Assembly (NCBI GenBank): GCA_029959085.1
Contig: JARWIR010000016.1
Span: 22,143,499-22,207,498 of the forward strand
Length of the DNA: 64,000 bases
DNA from: Nemophila menziesii
Taxonomy: Eukaryota; Streptophyta; Magnoliopsida; Boraginales; Hydrophyllaceae
Direction: 5' to 3'
The notes beneath the pieces are model-generated. The model was not told the origin of the DNA, ran no database searches, and saw only the letters and a list, made by a program, of their open reading frames with translations. Shown piece after piece: positions 1-11,579 of the stretch (the first letter of the stretch is position 1; every line of letters begins with the position of its first letter). A program made the position numbers and the translations under genes.

Positions 1-1298
1 TATACATATTCTATCTTGCACTCTAATTCATCAAAGAGCACATCTTTATCATTTAGATCAAAGCTTTATTGTTATATCTTATGAAACTAATTCTCATGCA
101 AATACTTTTATTTATATCTTTGTGTACATTGAGAATTAGCTTTAGTGATCAACTACAAAGTTTCTTAAAATGATGTTTCCTACAACTCTCGTGAAGAAAA
201 CTTTTCCATCCGAGCAACGAATCAAAATGTCAAAAGTTCCCAAGACAGTAGGAACCGGGTACCCGCATTGGGGAAACCGGGCACCCGCATTGGTGGCGCG
301 GTGCACCTCACCAACCCCGCGGTGCACCGCAAGTTAGGGTTTCCTGCACAAAATGAAGACAAAAGCAATAGATCCGTTGGAGATATTAATATATCCGTTG
401 GAGACAAATCATATGACCGTTGGGAGCATTTTGCAGCTATAAATTGAAGGTCTTTCAAGGCTACAAACACACCTTCAACCCATATACATTAAGGGGCTTA
501 ATTGTTATCATCCAAGAAGGTGTCAAGAGCTTAAATTGTCATATCCAACTCATTCAAGGAGTTAATCAAATAAGCCACAAAGTTCTATCCACTCAAGAGG
601 AGTTTACATGCTTATAGTTATATCTACTCTTTAGGAGATTATCTAGCAAAGTAGTTTCACCCCTTAAACACTTTGTTTTTATCCTCTTAGTCTATTCTTT
701 GTAATAGTTAGATTAAGAGAGTGTGTGAGTATAGGGATTATACTTGGTGTCCTTGTGTTGTGATTACACAAGAGGTTGTCCTTGTGTTGGGATTACACAA
801 GAGTTTCCTTCGTGGTTTCGAAGAGTTTGTCCTTCGTGTTATCGAAGAGGTTGTAAGGGTTATTGTGTTCTCGACCCGGTTAAGAGAGACACGGGAGCTT
901 AGTGAAAAGCTTGAAATCCTAAGGAGGCTTCCTTAGGTAGTGGATGTAGGGAAACCGAACCACTATAAATCGTGTGTATCTTTCGATCCCTACGCTATTT
1001 ATTTTCCGCACTTAATATGTTTGATAATATGCCTACATGAATATGCTAGTATGAATATTGTGATATTGTTTATCTAGTTTATCTAACTTAGATCATCTAG
1101 CTTAGTAAGAGAATAGATAATCGATTTACTTGTTTAACTTATATATCGAACCTCTAACTTATCCTTTGTATGATCCCATAAGTGTTTGATATATTAGTTG
1201 ACTTAGAAGTTTTCTCTTAAACTTATAATTGTCCAAAAGATTTTAATTAGGCATTAATCTTATTAGTAATCCTATTCACCCCCCCTCTAGGACTTTCA
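1..1298 (+). mobile_element. Ty1-copia LTR (SIRE/Maximus-like), 3' LTR or solo LTR
   Basis: The sequence has the layout of a long copia LTR: a GC-rich segment (about 250-330), a TATA box (ctataaatt, about 437-445), then repeated motifs around 720-900 and a C-rich stretch just before a terminal CA at 1297-1298. In related plant elements the phrase ending in ggactttca marks the LTR edge and is followed directly by the tRNA primer-binding site. No primer-binding site follows here, so this is a 3' LTR or a solo LTR. The left edge is not certain and may lie before the window. No long ORF is credible in it. The family assignment is from recalled sequence character, not a search. Confidence 0.55.
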
Positions 1299-2298
1299 CT
1301 TCTCACAACACTTTCTCCTCTCTCCTCTCTCCTCTCTAAATGGCTACCACCACCTAGTTGCGTGTATTTCCGGCGAGCCCAAAACCATAGAAAAATACCA
1401 TCACTCCTGCAGCACTCCGATATCCACCCCATAGATCAACTGTTCGAGATCCACCATGAAGCTCCGTCTCCAATCAAATCCAAGCCGTTGTGGACCACCA
1501 TGAAGACGAGTAATGTGCAGATCCAGGCGTGAAGAGGCTGTGAAGATGCTGATTCGAAGAAGAAGAAGGAGTGCAGGAGCTTTCCATTCCCGTTCAGTGG
1601 TGGTGGTGGTGCTCTGCGCTTATGTGAATCGCGATGCTCGCCATCACGGAATAGCTTTCCATTCCCGTTCATCTCTTCGCGTTCTCCTTCCTGCATTAGT
1701 CGAACAAGCAGGCACCTTCTTCTCCGAACCAGTTCGTTGCAGTGGTGGCCATTCCCGTTCATCTCTTCGCGTGCTCCTTCCTGCATTCGTCGAACAAGCA
1801 GGCAGCTTCTTCTCCAATCCAGTCGTTGCAGCGGTGGTGGTGCTCGGTGCTGATGTGAGTCGTGCTCCTTCGTCGAGATCTGCTAATCGTGCTCCTTCTT
1901 CGGTTCGTGAATGACGGATCTGCTGCACAGTGGATCGCTCCTCCGTGAATTTGAAGTGCATTTTTTTGTTGATTAGCGTACGCAGTAAGCAGAGTAAGAT
2001 TTTTTTTTTCTTTTCAAATCTGGTCAGACGAATTTAGATAGTTTTTTATTTTTGTTATTAGTTTGATTGTTTGGTCAAATGAGATAGGTTAGTTAGTCTT
2101 TTATAATTTTTTAGCTAGTCTATTTTGTAATTTTGTAAATTGTGATAATGGATTGTAAAGTAATTTTTAGCTTTTATTTAAGTGAATAAATGATTATTAT
2201 GACCATCTACTCTTTTGCTTTTGAATAATACTCATCATTTTTTAGCCATATCGTTTTTTAATAATACTCATCGTTTTTTTCTTAATAGTCATCATTTT
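1299..2298. other. Unassigned stretch with GTG/CAC-rich low complexity
   Basis: Pyrimidine-rich DNA (1299-1340) leads into a GC-richer segment (1400-1960) full of GTG/CAC triplets, followed by AT-rich DNA with repeated 'actcatcattttt' phrases (2225-2340). Open frames on both strands (for example 1513-1914 plus, 1436-1786 minus) are open mainly because of the triplet and 90-bp repeats. I recognise no domain. It could be an old retroelement leader or a decayed gene; neither can be shown. Confidence 0.4.
1660..1830. repeat. 90-bp tandem repeat, two copies
   Basis: The phrase attcccgttcatctcttcgc starts at 1661 and again at 1751, and the following approximately 70 bases match with few changes. 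A partial third start (attcccgttca) lies at 1585. The period of 90 is a multiple of three, which keeps one frame open across it. Confidence 0.85.
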
Positions 2299-2568
2299 TT
2301 ATAGAGTAATACTCATCATTTTTTTATGAGTACTCATCATTTCATGTACGAAACTCATCAAAATTAGAACAAGAGTAGTTGTATTACCCTTCTTCAAAAG
2401 AGAATTGGATCTAAACACATTTTTTATATCAACACAAACATCTCTTCCCCATATCATCATATAATATTTGTAATATGCACTAGTAAACCCGTCAAGCCTT
2501 GGTGCCTTATTCTCACCAATAGAAAATATAGACTCTTTGATTTCTTTATCAGTTCTCTCTTCCACCAT
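2299..2568 (-). pseudogene. LINE reverse transcriptase, N-terminal fragment
   Basis: An 89-residue piece holds EIKESIFSIGENKAPRLDGF, matching the conserved opening block of plant LINE reverse transcriptases (usually ..KAPGPDGF..), here with the GP changed to RL. The catalytic palm motifs are absent because the element ends here. Confidence 0.85.
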
Positions 2569-3056
2569 TATATTAGCATCATCATTACTCAGCTATCTCT
2601 TAACAATTTATTTGAGACACTTGTTTGAGACATATCATTTAGAACTACCCTCTTTATAAACTTATTTAATAGTTCAAAAAACTTTCCTTCATAAGACCCC
2701 CTTCATTAATAGTAGTCATATTATTTAATACCAAGGAATATACTCTATTCTTTATCACTCTTGTTTCGGTTCTCTTATATGATAAATTTTAGAACCATAA
2801 CCACATTCTTGTGTTAACATTATTCTTAACTTTTGTTGTAGAAAAATATTCTTGAATTTTAAGCAAACTATCTAGCTTTCTCTCATGACATTCTCTTTTT
2901 GAAGCTTAGAGATATTCCCATTTAGAATATTCTTCTGAATAATACTCAACCCAAACTTTACGCTATCAATTTTCTTAGAAGAATTTCTAAAATATATTTT
3001 ATTAAATATCTCGAGCAAAATCTTAGCATCTTTCAATTTACAAACCAACCAAAACT

Positions 3057-3900
3057 TCAAACTCCCTTCACATTGTACTCCCATGCTTTCTCAACTATAT
3101 TAATGAACTTCTCATCTTTAACCCAAATGTTGTAGAATTTAAATGCATAATGTTTCCTTCTAACATCACCTTGAATATTCATAACTAGAGCATCATGATC
3201 TGATATACCCAGAGTCACAACTTCCACACTAAAAAGTAATTTTCTAAACCACTTCTCATTTGAAGAGATTCTATCAATTTCACTAGAGACAAATTCTTCA
3301 ACTCTTCTATTAGTCCAAGTATGGAAACACCCTCTAACTTTATGTTCAAAAACCCCCACTTCATTAATACAATCTTCAAAGTCTAAGGAGCTATTATTCA
3401 ATACATGACATACACGTTTTTCTGCATAACTCAAAGTTTCATTAAAATCACCCCTCCAAACCAAGTTTCATCCCCAACTCTATTTTTCCACACTATTAAT
3501 ATTTCCCACAAATCTTTTCTCATAACATCATCATTATATGCATACACCATAGTCATAAAGAATATTAGATTACTATACAACTACCTTACTTCACAAAGAA
3601 TAGCTTGAGAACTCTTATTAATACAATTAACATCAACTACATATTTATCTTATCTAATATATACTTTTTCCTCTAGGGTCACCTTCATTATTAGTAATTG
3701 AACCCCCCCCCCCCCCCCAATCGTGAAGGTGATAGTTGTAAAAATTCTCATATTTCTCACTATTCATCTTGGTTTCCAACCCAATAATATCTAATTTACT
3801 CTTCAAATACATTTAAAATCTTCCTTTTGTTTGAAGGCTCTATTGAACCCCTTGAATTCCAAGTTGTGATTATCATAAATCAGGTGATACTTTTGGTTTC
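3057..3900 (-). pseudogene. LINE endonuclease domain (EEP family) pseudogene
   Basis: The piece at 3057-3464 contains GDFNETLS and, about 90 residues on, GISDHDALV, which are the late catalytic motifs of the apurinic-like endonuclease that nicks target DNA. N-terminal remnants with stops extend to about 3900. A 16-base G run in the sense strand (3703-3718, read as C on the plus strand) lies inside it. The domain joins directly to a linker (2872-3084) leading to the reverse transcriptase start. Confidence 0.85.
3703..3718. repeat. 16-base poly-C run
   Basis: Sixteen consecutive C residues interrupt the LINE endonuclease remnant. Long C/G runs are rare in AT-rich plant DNA and are prone to sequencing-length error. 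Confidence 0.95.
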
Positions 3901-4225
3901 CCCCTTCTTTTGAACTTATAAACATACTAAGTGCACCTTTAAGATTTTCACTACCCATATCAAGGGAACTAAAAGCATTAGAATGAACCGGTAACTACAA
4001 AGTTGGAGATGAATTCCCTTGGTCTACACCTCTTCTATCAATCTTATTTTGAAAAGAGAAGTTTTTTGCCTTATTCCTTGGCTGCACAACTATCTATTCA
4101 TCCTTATAGGAACTTTTATTATCAACATTCTCTTTATTCACCAAATTAACTTGTTTTTCTCTCCACACTTGTTTAGGCTCATCAAAATATTTAGTGTCAT
4201 GGCTTATCAGTTTACATATAGAAAA

Positions 4226-5474
4226 TTATTTATAAGATACTTCAATTTCACGTAGACCTTCCTCTCCCAAATCAATAGCGATCTTATCATTTAGATATTT
4301 AGATATGTCCACATCAACACAAACTCTTGCAAAACTCAGTCTGTTTCTAGTAACAGTTATATGATCCATCTGAATAGATATCCCCACAACACTATTCACG
4401 ATACCGTAGACCTTCATTAGTCCAAAGTTGGAAAAGAACTATTCTCAACTGAATCCACAAAGGTAATTTTTTAACAACCAACTTTTCTAAAATTATATTT
4501 GGATCCTATGTTCTCAAAAGCATTATTCTACCTCTAATATGCCATACTTGTTCTAGTACTCTATAACAAAACGCTTCACTCTGAAATTGAAACAAGAAAA
4601 CATTCAGGTTAATTGACTTAATATCAATTTTTCCCATGTCCTTCCATTAAATATTGACCATGCCTTTAACCATATGAAAAGTTGGAAATTCCTTAAAAAC
4701 TGACCAACTAAACAGTGTTCCCATAACTTAACACCCTCTTCAATCACCTTTTTTGGAAGACGAATCACCATCTTACCCTCAATCAACTCCGGAGAATAAT
4801 AATACAATTTCAAGTAATCCTTTATAGTATTAGCAAAAAGGTTAGCCCATATGTCATTCCTATGATCACCATCGAATTAAGCATAATTTCCAGCATATTT
4901 CTCAACATTAACATTATCCACATTGCAGTCATTACTCAAATGTGGAAATTCTATCATAAAGGCACCTACAACAGGTAAAGAAGAGCTTTCACCAGCCTCC
5001 CTTGCCCCAGAATTGCAGTTACCCTCTCGAAGAAACCACATTAACTTCATTCTCTTAAGAGAGTCCAGAGCCTCACTCAACTCTTGGTCGTTCCCTCACT
5101 CTACTGCTTTCTAATGCCTTCCTGAGGGCAATTTTGCACTTCTAGCATCTCTTAAAATGGTCATAAAATCTTCAATTTTTTTTATCCTCGCCTACATTAA
5201 TATCAACTTCAACATTAGTATCAGAAATATTCAAGCCATCTCTCTTTATAGAAATATCAAACACTTCAGGCATGTCATTATCTTCAATTTTCTTCAACAA
5301 AGATTCATTAGTTTTAACTCTGCTAGCCGACTCCTCATTATGCATCTCATTTTTTCAAGTGAAGTTATTACTAACTTTAAGAACGGGTGAAGCAAACACA
5401 TATTTTGAAATCCTAGGAACACTTTTCTCTACTTTAGCAGTCTGAATTAATCCATTTTTACCTCGCCTTGACAT
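4226..5474 (-). pseudogene. LINE ORF1 (DUF4283-like) pseudogene
   Basis: The start at 5474 reads MSRRGKNG and runs about 38 codons before a stop. Further in-frame pieces at 4604-4813 (a stretch with VIRLPKK and LWEHCLVGQFL) and 4226-4417 (a valine- and aspartate-rich VCVDVDISKYL segment) resemble the DUF4283 region of plant LINE ORF1, a nucleic-acid-binding chaperone-like protein. The reading frame is broken several times, so no functional product is expected. Confidence 0.65.
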
Positions 5475-5920
5475 TCTTCAACTAGAAAGCATCAGAATGA
5501 GATGAACATCGAAAAAGGAATGAGAAAAATTGACCATAAAATGACGAAGAAAAATGAAAATAAAATAAAATAAGAGATATGGTGATGAGAACTAGATATT
5601 TTTTTGCTGAAATCGAGTAGATAAGGCTCAAGATCCAAGCAGATACGTCAGAAAAGCAAAAGTCAACTCAAAAAAGATGAAAAAACAAATCAGAAACCAG
5701 AATAATAGGAAAATACACGTGTGCACTATTCATAGCCAATAGAAAAGGAAAAGGTCAACTTAATGGACGAAAATGCCAGTATTGCACATGGTAAAGGCTA
5801 TGATAACATACTTAAAGTAGGAGAGTTAAAAGCAGAAAAAACTAAACGAAGAAACTTGCTAAAAAGGAAATATTGACGAAATACGATTATGACCACAACG
5901 ACAACACCAACAAGGAGAAG

Positions 5921-5941
5921 GAGAGAGAGAGAGAGAGAGAG
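5921..5941. repeat. (GA)n microsatellite
   Basis: About ten GA units lie in the 5' leader of the minus-strand LINE. Confidence 0.95.
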
Positions 5942-5960
5942 TACAAGGGTGGAATAACGA

Positions 5961-6219
5961 TAGAAATCAAATATCACATAAGATAAAACCTAATATGCTT
6001 ATCTAATTAAAACTATAAGAAAAATACATTACTAGTGTCTATTTATTTAGCTTTTTACTCATAAGTAAGAATTATTAATTTACTTTTTTACTAAATCATA
6101 TATTCTCAATAGGAATCTTAAACTTATTTAACACCTCAAATACCCTTGTTCTAATATTTATAATATATATTAGAATATTTTAATTTTTTTTTCGCCATCA
6201 GTACCAACCACCTCTAGCT
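5961..6219. other. AT-rich spacer between two LINEs
   Basis: AT-rich DNA without recognisable features. Its right end carries the CCACCTC-type phrase that continues on the far side of the next LINE at 11266, so it is the original flank of that insertion. Confidence 0.6.
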
Positions 6220-6234
6220 AATCACCACTAGCAG
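6220..6234. repeat. Target site duplication, left copy
   Basis: aatcaccactagcag here is repeated exactly at 11251-11265, immediately after the LINE poly(A) tail. Confidence 0.95.
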
Positions 6235-6577
6235 ACCGGCCCAAGAGAAAGGTATCCAGTTTGGAACTTATGAAAGCCCAATTTCAAAGTTAAAAAGCCT
6301 AAATGTAATATTCTCTCCGAATATTATTAACAAAAGCCCAAATTTATCAAACCCAAATACCAAATCAACAAAACAAGACCAAACCTCATCAGATCAAACA
6401 AACGAAAAATCCCAAATTACAAAGAACCCTAATACACCTTCATCCTCTAACTCGATCTGAAACCAAAATGAATTATCTCTCAATCCTACTTCTGAAGAAT
6501 TCAAAACTCCACAACCAAACTATAAACCCGTATTTACTTCAATCAATTCACCAAATCTTTTTAAGAATTGCTACTTA

Positions 6578-6847
6578 ATGGAACAGTTTAACAAAAACAA
6601 GAATCTCAGGAGAGAATACGAAGAAGCTTCACCACGACAATCTGTTAAGGCGAGAAGTGTGAGGTTCAGAAACTATATAGCTACTCAAGTGAACTTGAAG
6701 CGACAAAAAACCCTTTGGGCATATAGAATGGAAAGCAAAGAGGATAGAGCTATGAAAGAAGAAGAGGGTAAAAAAGTGATGAAAGATGAAAGTGAAGAGG
6801 TTATGAATGATAATATGGGTATGAATGAACTTGATAATAACTCATAG
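6578..6847 (+). pseudogene. Short LINE ORF1 remnant
   Basis: An 89-codon frame rich in Glu, Lys, Asn and Met precedes the endonuclease. No DUF4283 or RRM signature is visible. It matches the tail of ORF1 only in position and acidic character, like the fragments found just upstream of the endonuclease in the tandem-array LINEs. Confidence 0.45.
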
Positions 6848-6945
6848 GGTGAAGAAGGAGTGGAAGAAGGTAATTACGAAGAAGCTACAGCGGTTTGCGG
6901 GGTTGACCCAATTCAACCCCATAATGGTCAATGATACAAACAGAC

Positions 6946-7728
6946 TGGAACTGTCAAGGGATTGGCAACTCCTTGACAGTCCAGACCCTATCTAATATAG
7001 TTAGAAAATATTAGACTCAGGTATTATTCCTCTCTGAAACTAAGAATAAATATCTAAATGTTAAGAAATTAGAAAAAATCCTTAATATGAAGCTTATCGA
7101 GACTGTTGAACCCGTGGGATTGAGTGGGGGCCTCGCTATTTTTATTAAAGATGATATAAAGATTGACATTATTAGTAAAACTTGCAATCATATACATTGT
7201 AGACTGATAGAAGGCAATAATACTATTTATACTACGTTTGTATATGGAGCACCTACTGGAAAAATGAAGGATAATTGTCTTGATTTGTATAGTAGTTGTA
7301 AACCTAAGAATAATGAACCCTGGAACCTCTTGGGAGATTTTAATAACATAAGGAATTTGTCTGATAAAAAAGGTGGAGATAGTCACTTTACTAAGAACAT
7401 GAAGCAATTTAATGGATTTATTAAACACCAGAGACTAGAGGAAATAATACACAAGGGTTGTAAATTCTCTTGGACTAATAAAAGAAGTAACGGTGAAATG
7501 ATCAAAACATTAATAGATAGAGGTTTTTGTAATGAGAATTGGGGTTTGCTATACCCAACTGCCTGGATAGCCTTGCTTCCAGCAGTGGGATCAGATCATT
7601 CCCCTCAAGACTTAATTATGAAAGATAACCATATTAACAAAGATAGGAGATTCTACTTTGAAAATCATTGGTTGGAAGAAACTGAGTGTTTAGAAAATAT
7701 TAAAAAGGTGTGGATTAGTAAAAATTAG
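6946..7728 (+). pseudogene. LINE endonuclease domain
   Basis: The frame opens with WNCQGIGNSLTV, the catalytic Asn block of LINE endonucleases, then a stop at 7012-7014, then VLFLSETK with the catalytic Glu. Later motifs are LLGDFNNIRN (Asp and Asn), a tryptophan block CKFSWTNKRSNG, and GSDHSP (the terminal Asp-His pair). All metal- and phosphate-binding residues are still present, so the loss of function comes from the premature stop and downstream breaks rather than active-site decay. Confidence 0.9.
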
Positions 7729-8078
7729 GGTCATGGTATGTTTAGAGAAGCCCTAAATAATAAATTAAGAAAGTGTAGTAGGCTACTGACTTACTGGAGT
7801 AAAAATAAATTTAAAAACAATAAGATTCAAATTGAGACTAAAATGGAAAAATTGGAAATGATTTATAATGATCCAAATACTTTAATTGGGATGAGTACCA
7901 TTCCATAATCAAAGATATAGAAACTCTTTGGAAGAAGGAGGAGGATTTTTGGGCCAATAGATCAAGGATCCATTGGCTTAAAAAATGGGATAGAAACACT
8001 TCCTTCTTCCATGCGGCTACAAAAGAAAGAAGGAAAATTAATAAAATAAAAAAAATTACTAGAGAAGATGGTACTTGG

Positions 8079-9080
8079 GTGGATAGCTTTACTGAAATAC
8101 AAGAGGAGATAAGTACTTACTTTAATAATATTTTCAAAACTATTGGAAAACGAGATTTCAATTCCATAGCTGAGCTAATATCCCCTATAGTCACTGATAG
8201 TATGAATAATAGTTTAAATCTACCTCTACAAATAGAAGAGATTACGAGGGCAATAGATGGTCTTGGTTTAAACAAATCACCTGGCCCTGATGGGTATCCA
8301 GGTATATTCTTTAAAAAATATTGGGAATATATTAAAGGTGATGTTATTAGACTAATTAATAACTTTTGGTATAATGGAGGGACCCTTGAAGAAATAAACC
8401 ACACGTATATCTCCCTTATACCTAAAATTCCAATACCAATTAATACAAAGCATTTTAGACTGATTAGTTGTTCTAATTTTATATACAAAATCATCGCCAA
8501 GGTACTTGTCAATAGGTTGAAACCAGTGATAAACGCAATTATTGATGAAAAACAATCAGCGTTTGTCCCAGGAAGGCACATCCAAGACAATACTATGTTG
8601 GCGCATGAAGTAATTTCCTATATAAAAGAACAAAGGAAAACTAAAACTCATTACTTAACTATTAAAGCTGATATACAAAAGGTTTATGAAAATGAGGAAT
8701 GCAATTTTTTGGAAGAAATTATGAAAAGAATGGGTTTCAATATTAAATGGATAAGCAAAATAATGAGGTGTGTAAACTCAGTAACATACCCATACTTATT
8801 AAATGGTTTTCCTATAAAGATTGATAATCCACAAAGAGGCTTGAGACAGGGTGACCCCCTCTCACCATTCCTCTTTGGTATAATCACCCAAATGCTATCT
8901 ATTTTGATGAATAATAAAAAAGATCAAGAAATTATGAAAGGAATCAAAATAGCGAGAATGTCCCCTCCAGTTACACACCTATTATTTGCTGATGATAGCA
9001 TATTTTTTATGAAAGCAAATATGGAGGAAATAGAAGGATTAATGATGTTATTAATAAATACAATTATGCCACTGGCATGA
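8079..9080 (+). pseudogene. LINE reverse transcriptase (nearly intact)
   Basis: A 333-codon frame covers most of the polymerase fingers and palm. Visible blocks: NKSPGPDGYPGIFFKKYW, SCSNFIYKIIAKVLVNRL, QSAFVPGRHIQDN, motif A with its Asp kept (IKADIQKVY, where most plant copies read SKAYD), RGLRQGDPLSPFLF, and the catalytic HLLFADDSIFF. Upstream codons 7930-8078 in the same frame belong to the protein (WANRSRIHWLKKWD). A frameshift near 9065 ends the frame, and the thumb continues in another frame (MKLNLNKC). Confidence 0.93.
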
Positions 9081-9441
9081 AACTAAATTTAAATAAGTGT
9101 GGGGTGAAATTCAGCCCTAACACTCCAGATTTTGTACAAAAATCTCTTCCTAGAAGGCTTAACATGCCTATTACTAATAATATAGGAAATTATTTGGGGC
9201 TACCAACAGAATGGGGTAGATAAAAAATTAAAGACTTGAATTTATTAGTAGAAAGAACTTTAAAAAGAATAGAAAATTGGAAAAATTTATTTCTAACTCT
9301 CGTTGGTAAATATTGATTAAATCAGTGTTACAAAGCTTACCAAATTATTTTATGTCTTCTTATATAATCCCTAAGAGAATTTGTGATTTAATTTCCTCAC
9401 AAATTGCGAATTATTAGTGGGGAAGTAAAGGTAATAATAAA

Positions 9442-10568
9442 ATGCACTGGGGAAGTTGGGAATCTATTACAAAAAGTAAAAGTCATGGTGGGCTAGGATT
9501 TAGAGATTTACATCTCATGAATCTAGCTTTATTAAGCAAACAAGCATGGAATATTTGCAATAATAATAATACTCTCTTATACAAAGTATTAAAAGGAAAA
9601 TATTTCCCTCTTGAGACTTTTATGGAGGCAAAACTCGGTAGTAAACCATCCTGGGGATGGAAGAGCCTACTAAGTGGTAGAGATAGTATAAAAGATGAAA
9701 TAAGATGGAAAATAGGAAATGGCTACACCATAAACTTACATTGTGATAAATGGATTAGTAATCATGATGAAGTAGTTAAACCAAATAGAAATGATGTTAA
9801 AAAAGTAAATGACCTCATTATTCATAATGAGAGAAGATGGAATATTGAGCTTATTAAAAATATATATAATGAAGAAGTAGTTGGTTCAATACTTAATACT
9901 TTCATCCCATTAAGTGGAGGACATGATACTCCTTACTGGATTCATGATAAAGATGGAATTCTCACGGTTAAAAAATGCTACCAAATCTCAAAACAGAAAA
10001 AGAGGGAATTGAAAATAGTAATAGTAAAGTAAAAGCGACATCTTCCCATATAGTGGACACAACAGTATGGAAATTGATTTGGAACCTCAAAGTAGCTCCA
10101 AAAATTAAAAACTTTATTTGAAAAGTGGTAAGGAATCTTCTCCCTACAAATGATAATGTCTTTAAAAGAAAGGTAATTGATAGTCCCATCTGTGATATTT
10201 GTAACAAAGAAGTTGAGAATACAGAACATATGCTATTAAATTGTGAATTTGCGAGGGCTATTTGGTTTGCATCACCCCTAAATTTACTAACTTGCAACCA
10301 ATCTACCTCTAAAGTGGATGTATGGATGGCAAGTCTTGTAAACAAAGGGAAGAAAGATAAAACCAATAATAAATTTTTGTTGGAACAAGTATGTACAATA
10401 CTTTGGCATACTTGGAAGGAAAGATGTGCTTTTAAGTTCAAAAACAGGAAAATTGATCCTTTAAGAACATTACATTACAAAATGCAAGAAATGAATGGGA
10501 TGAATATTTTGACAAAAAAAAAAAAAAATGGGATGAATATCAAAATAATAATTATCCTAATGATGTAA
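9442..10568 (+). pseudogene. LINE linker and zinc-binding (zf-RVT) region
   Basis: 9442-10032 encodes HWGSWESITKSKSHGGLGFR, the conserved tract after the polymerase thumb. After a frameshift and a TGA near 10120 (where the family has Trp), 10125-10568 encodes the zf-RVT block with CDICNKEVENTEHMLLNCEF, the Cys/His set that binds zinc. A poly-A run at about 10515 spoils the end. The region probably helps bind template RNA in active relatives. Confidence 0.88.
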
Positions 10569-10621
10569 TTAGCTCACTAAAGGATAATATAAACAAGAAA
10601 ATAGACATAGAGGGTAATATC

Positions 10622-11206
10622 ATGAATAAGAAAATAAACAAAACTGTTTCTGAGGTAAATAGTAACACCTCCACCAAGAGGGTAAGTAATAGGAATGAAA
10701 ACAAAGAAACTATGAAATGGATCCCCCCTCATAATAATTTTATTAAGATTAATTGTGATGCAGCGTTTGGAATTAATAAAAGTGCAATATCTTGTGTTTC
10801 TAGGGATGCAACAGGTAGAGTACTCGAGTGCAAAGCGTGGGAAATAGCAACTGAAAGTCCAAAGGAAGCAGAAGCTTTGGGGATTCTTATAGCGTGTCTT
10901 TTAGCTCAACATATTATTCCATCTAATGTAATTATTGAGAGCGACTGTCACCAAGTTATGTTTCCTTTAGAAAATAGGTTGCCTATTCATTCTCCCATTA
11001 TTTGTAATATTATCAAAAGTATTTACTTAGTTTCTGAAAACATTAAACCTACCTTTCGATGGATTAATCGAAGTAGAAATAAGTTAGCCGACGAGGTAAC
11101 CAAACATAAGCTTAGTGGCAACATGTTAGACTCGTGTTTAGACACGTACCCAAGTAGGTTAGCTGAGATAATTAAGGACGAAACCGTTCCTTCGGGAATA
11201 GGTTAA
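10622..11206 (+). pseudogene. LINE C-terminal RNase H domain
   Basis: This frame includes KINCDAAFG, AEALGILIACLLA, VIIESDCHQV and RNKLADEVTKH, which carry the four acidic residues (D-E-D-D) of the RNase H active site in plant L1 elements. It degrades the RNA strand after copying in active elements. It ends about 45 bases before the poly(A) tail. The frame is intact but separated from the polymerase by breaks. Confidence 0.9.
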
Positions 11207-11250
11207 TTTTATAATAACCTTTTATATTTAAGTAAGGTTTGGAAAAAAAA

Positions 11251-11265
11251 AATCACCACTAGCAG
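11251..11265. repeat. Target site duplication, right copy
   Basis: Exact copy of the 15 bases at 6220-6234, directly after the A run at 11243-11250. Its first one or two A residues could belong to the tail. Confidence 0.95.
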
Positions 11266-11579
11266 GTACCAGCCACCTCCAACCAAAAATTTTAAAATTT
11301 CATGTCTTTTCCATCAATAATACTCCTTACCATTTTTCTTGATAATTTAGTTCAAAAGTTTTTTTTTTTCATATTCATCACAAGTAAATGTTTGATTTTT
11401 TTTAAAAAAGAAAATTTCGGATCTAGCCAACTTCGACCACCACCAGCCCGTCATAGACTCATAATTCCCTGAATTTTGGTGTTTGGAATTTGGTGTTGAT
11501 AAACTAAGATTTGTCCAAAAAACCCAATGCAACACTACAAAATGGATTCTTTCTCTTTCTCCTCTATACCCTGACCCTG
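11266..11579 (-). other. 3' flank of the short CFIm68-like gene, with decayed tail homology
   Basis: Beyond the stop of the gene at 11580 the minus strand still resembles the longer paralogue for about 35 bases (about 11540-11578): gggtatagaggagaaagag here against gggagtataaaggaaaaaga there. After that the similarity is lost. The rest is AT-rich with several T and A runs. Confidence 0.5.

Larger units (their letters stand above)
2299..5960 (-). mobile_element. L1-type LINE relic, lacking most of the reverse transcriptase
   Basis: Read on the minus strand this is a plant L1 LINE in the normal order: 5' leader with a GA microsatellite, ORF1 beginning at 5474, an endonuclease domain around 3057-3900, then only the first part of the reverse transcriptase (2299-2568). 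Many stops and frameshifts interrupt it. The rest of the reverse transcriptase, zinc-finger and RNase H regions are missing at the low-coordinate side. Missing the 3' part is the reverse of the usual 5' truncation of LINEs, so a later deletion or rearrangement removed it. I could not identify target site duplications. Confidence 0.85.
6235..11250 (+). mobile_element. Full-length L1-type LINE with RNase H (inactive)
   Basis: A 5.0-kb non-LTR retrotransposon bounded by a 15-bp target site duplication and ending in a nine-base A run. Order: short ORF1 remnant (6578-6847), endonuclease (6946-7728), reverse transcriptase (8079-9080), zinc-finger linker region (9442-10568), RNase H (10622-11206). 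This is the layout of plant L1 elements that carry a C-terminal RNase H. Frames are broken by stops at 7012, 7726, about 9220, 9314, 9415 and about 10120, and by frameshifts near 7905, 9065 and 10030, so it cannot move by itself. The 5' end begins right at the duplication, which argues for a full-length insertion, although ORF1 is far shorter than the usual several hundred residues. Confidence 0.95.

Noticed and set aside
1513..1914. Possible Arg-rich protein on the plus strand
   Set aside because: The 90-bp repeat keeps the frame open; the opposite strand is open too, and no domain is seen.
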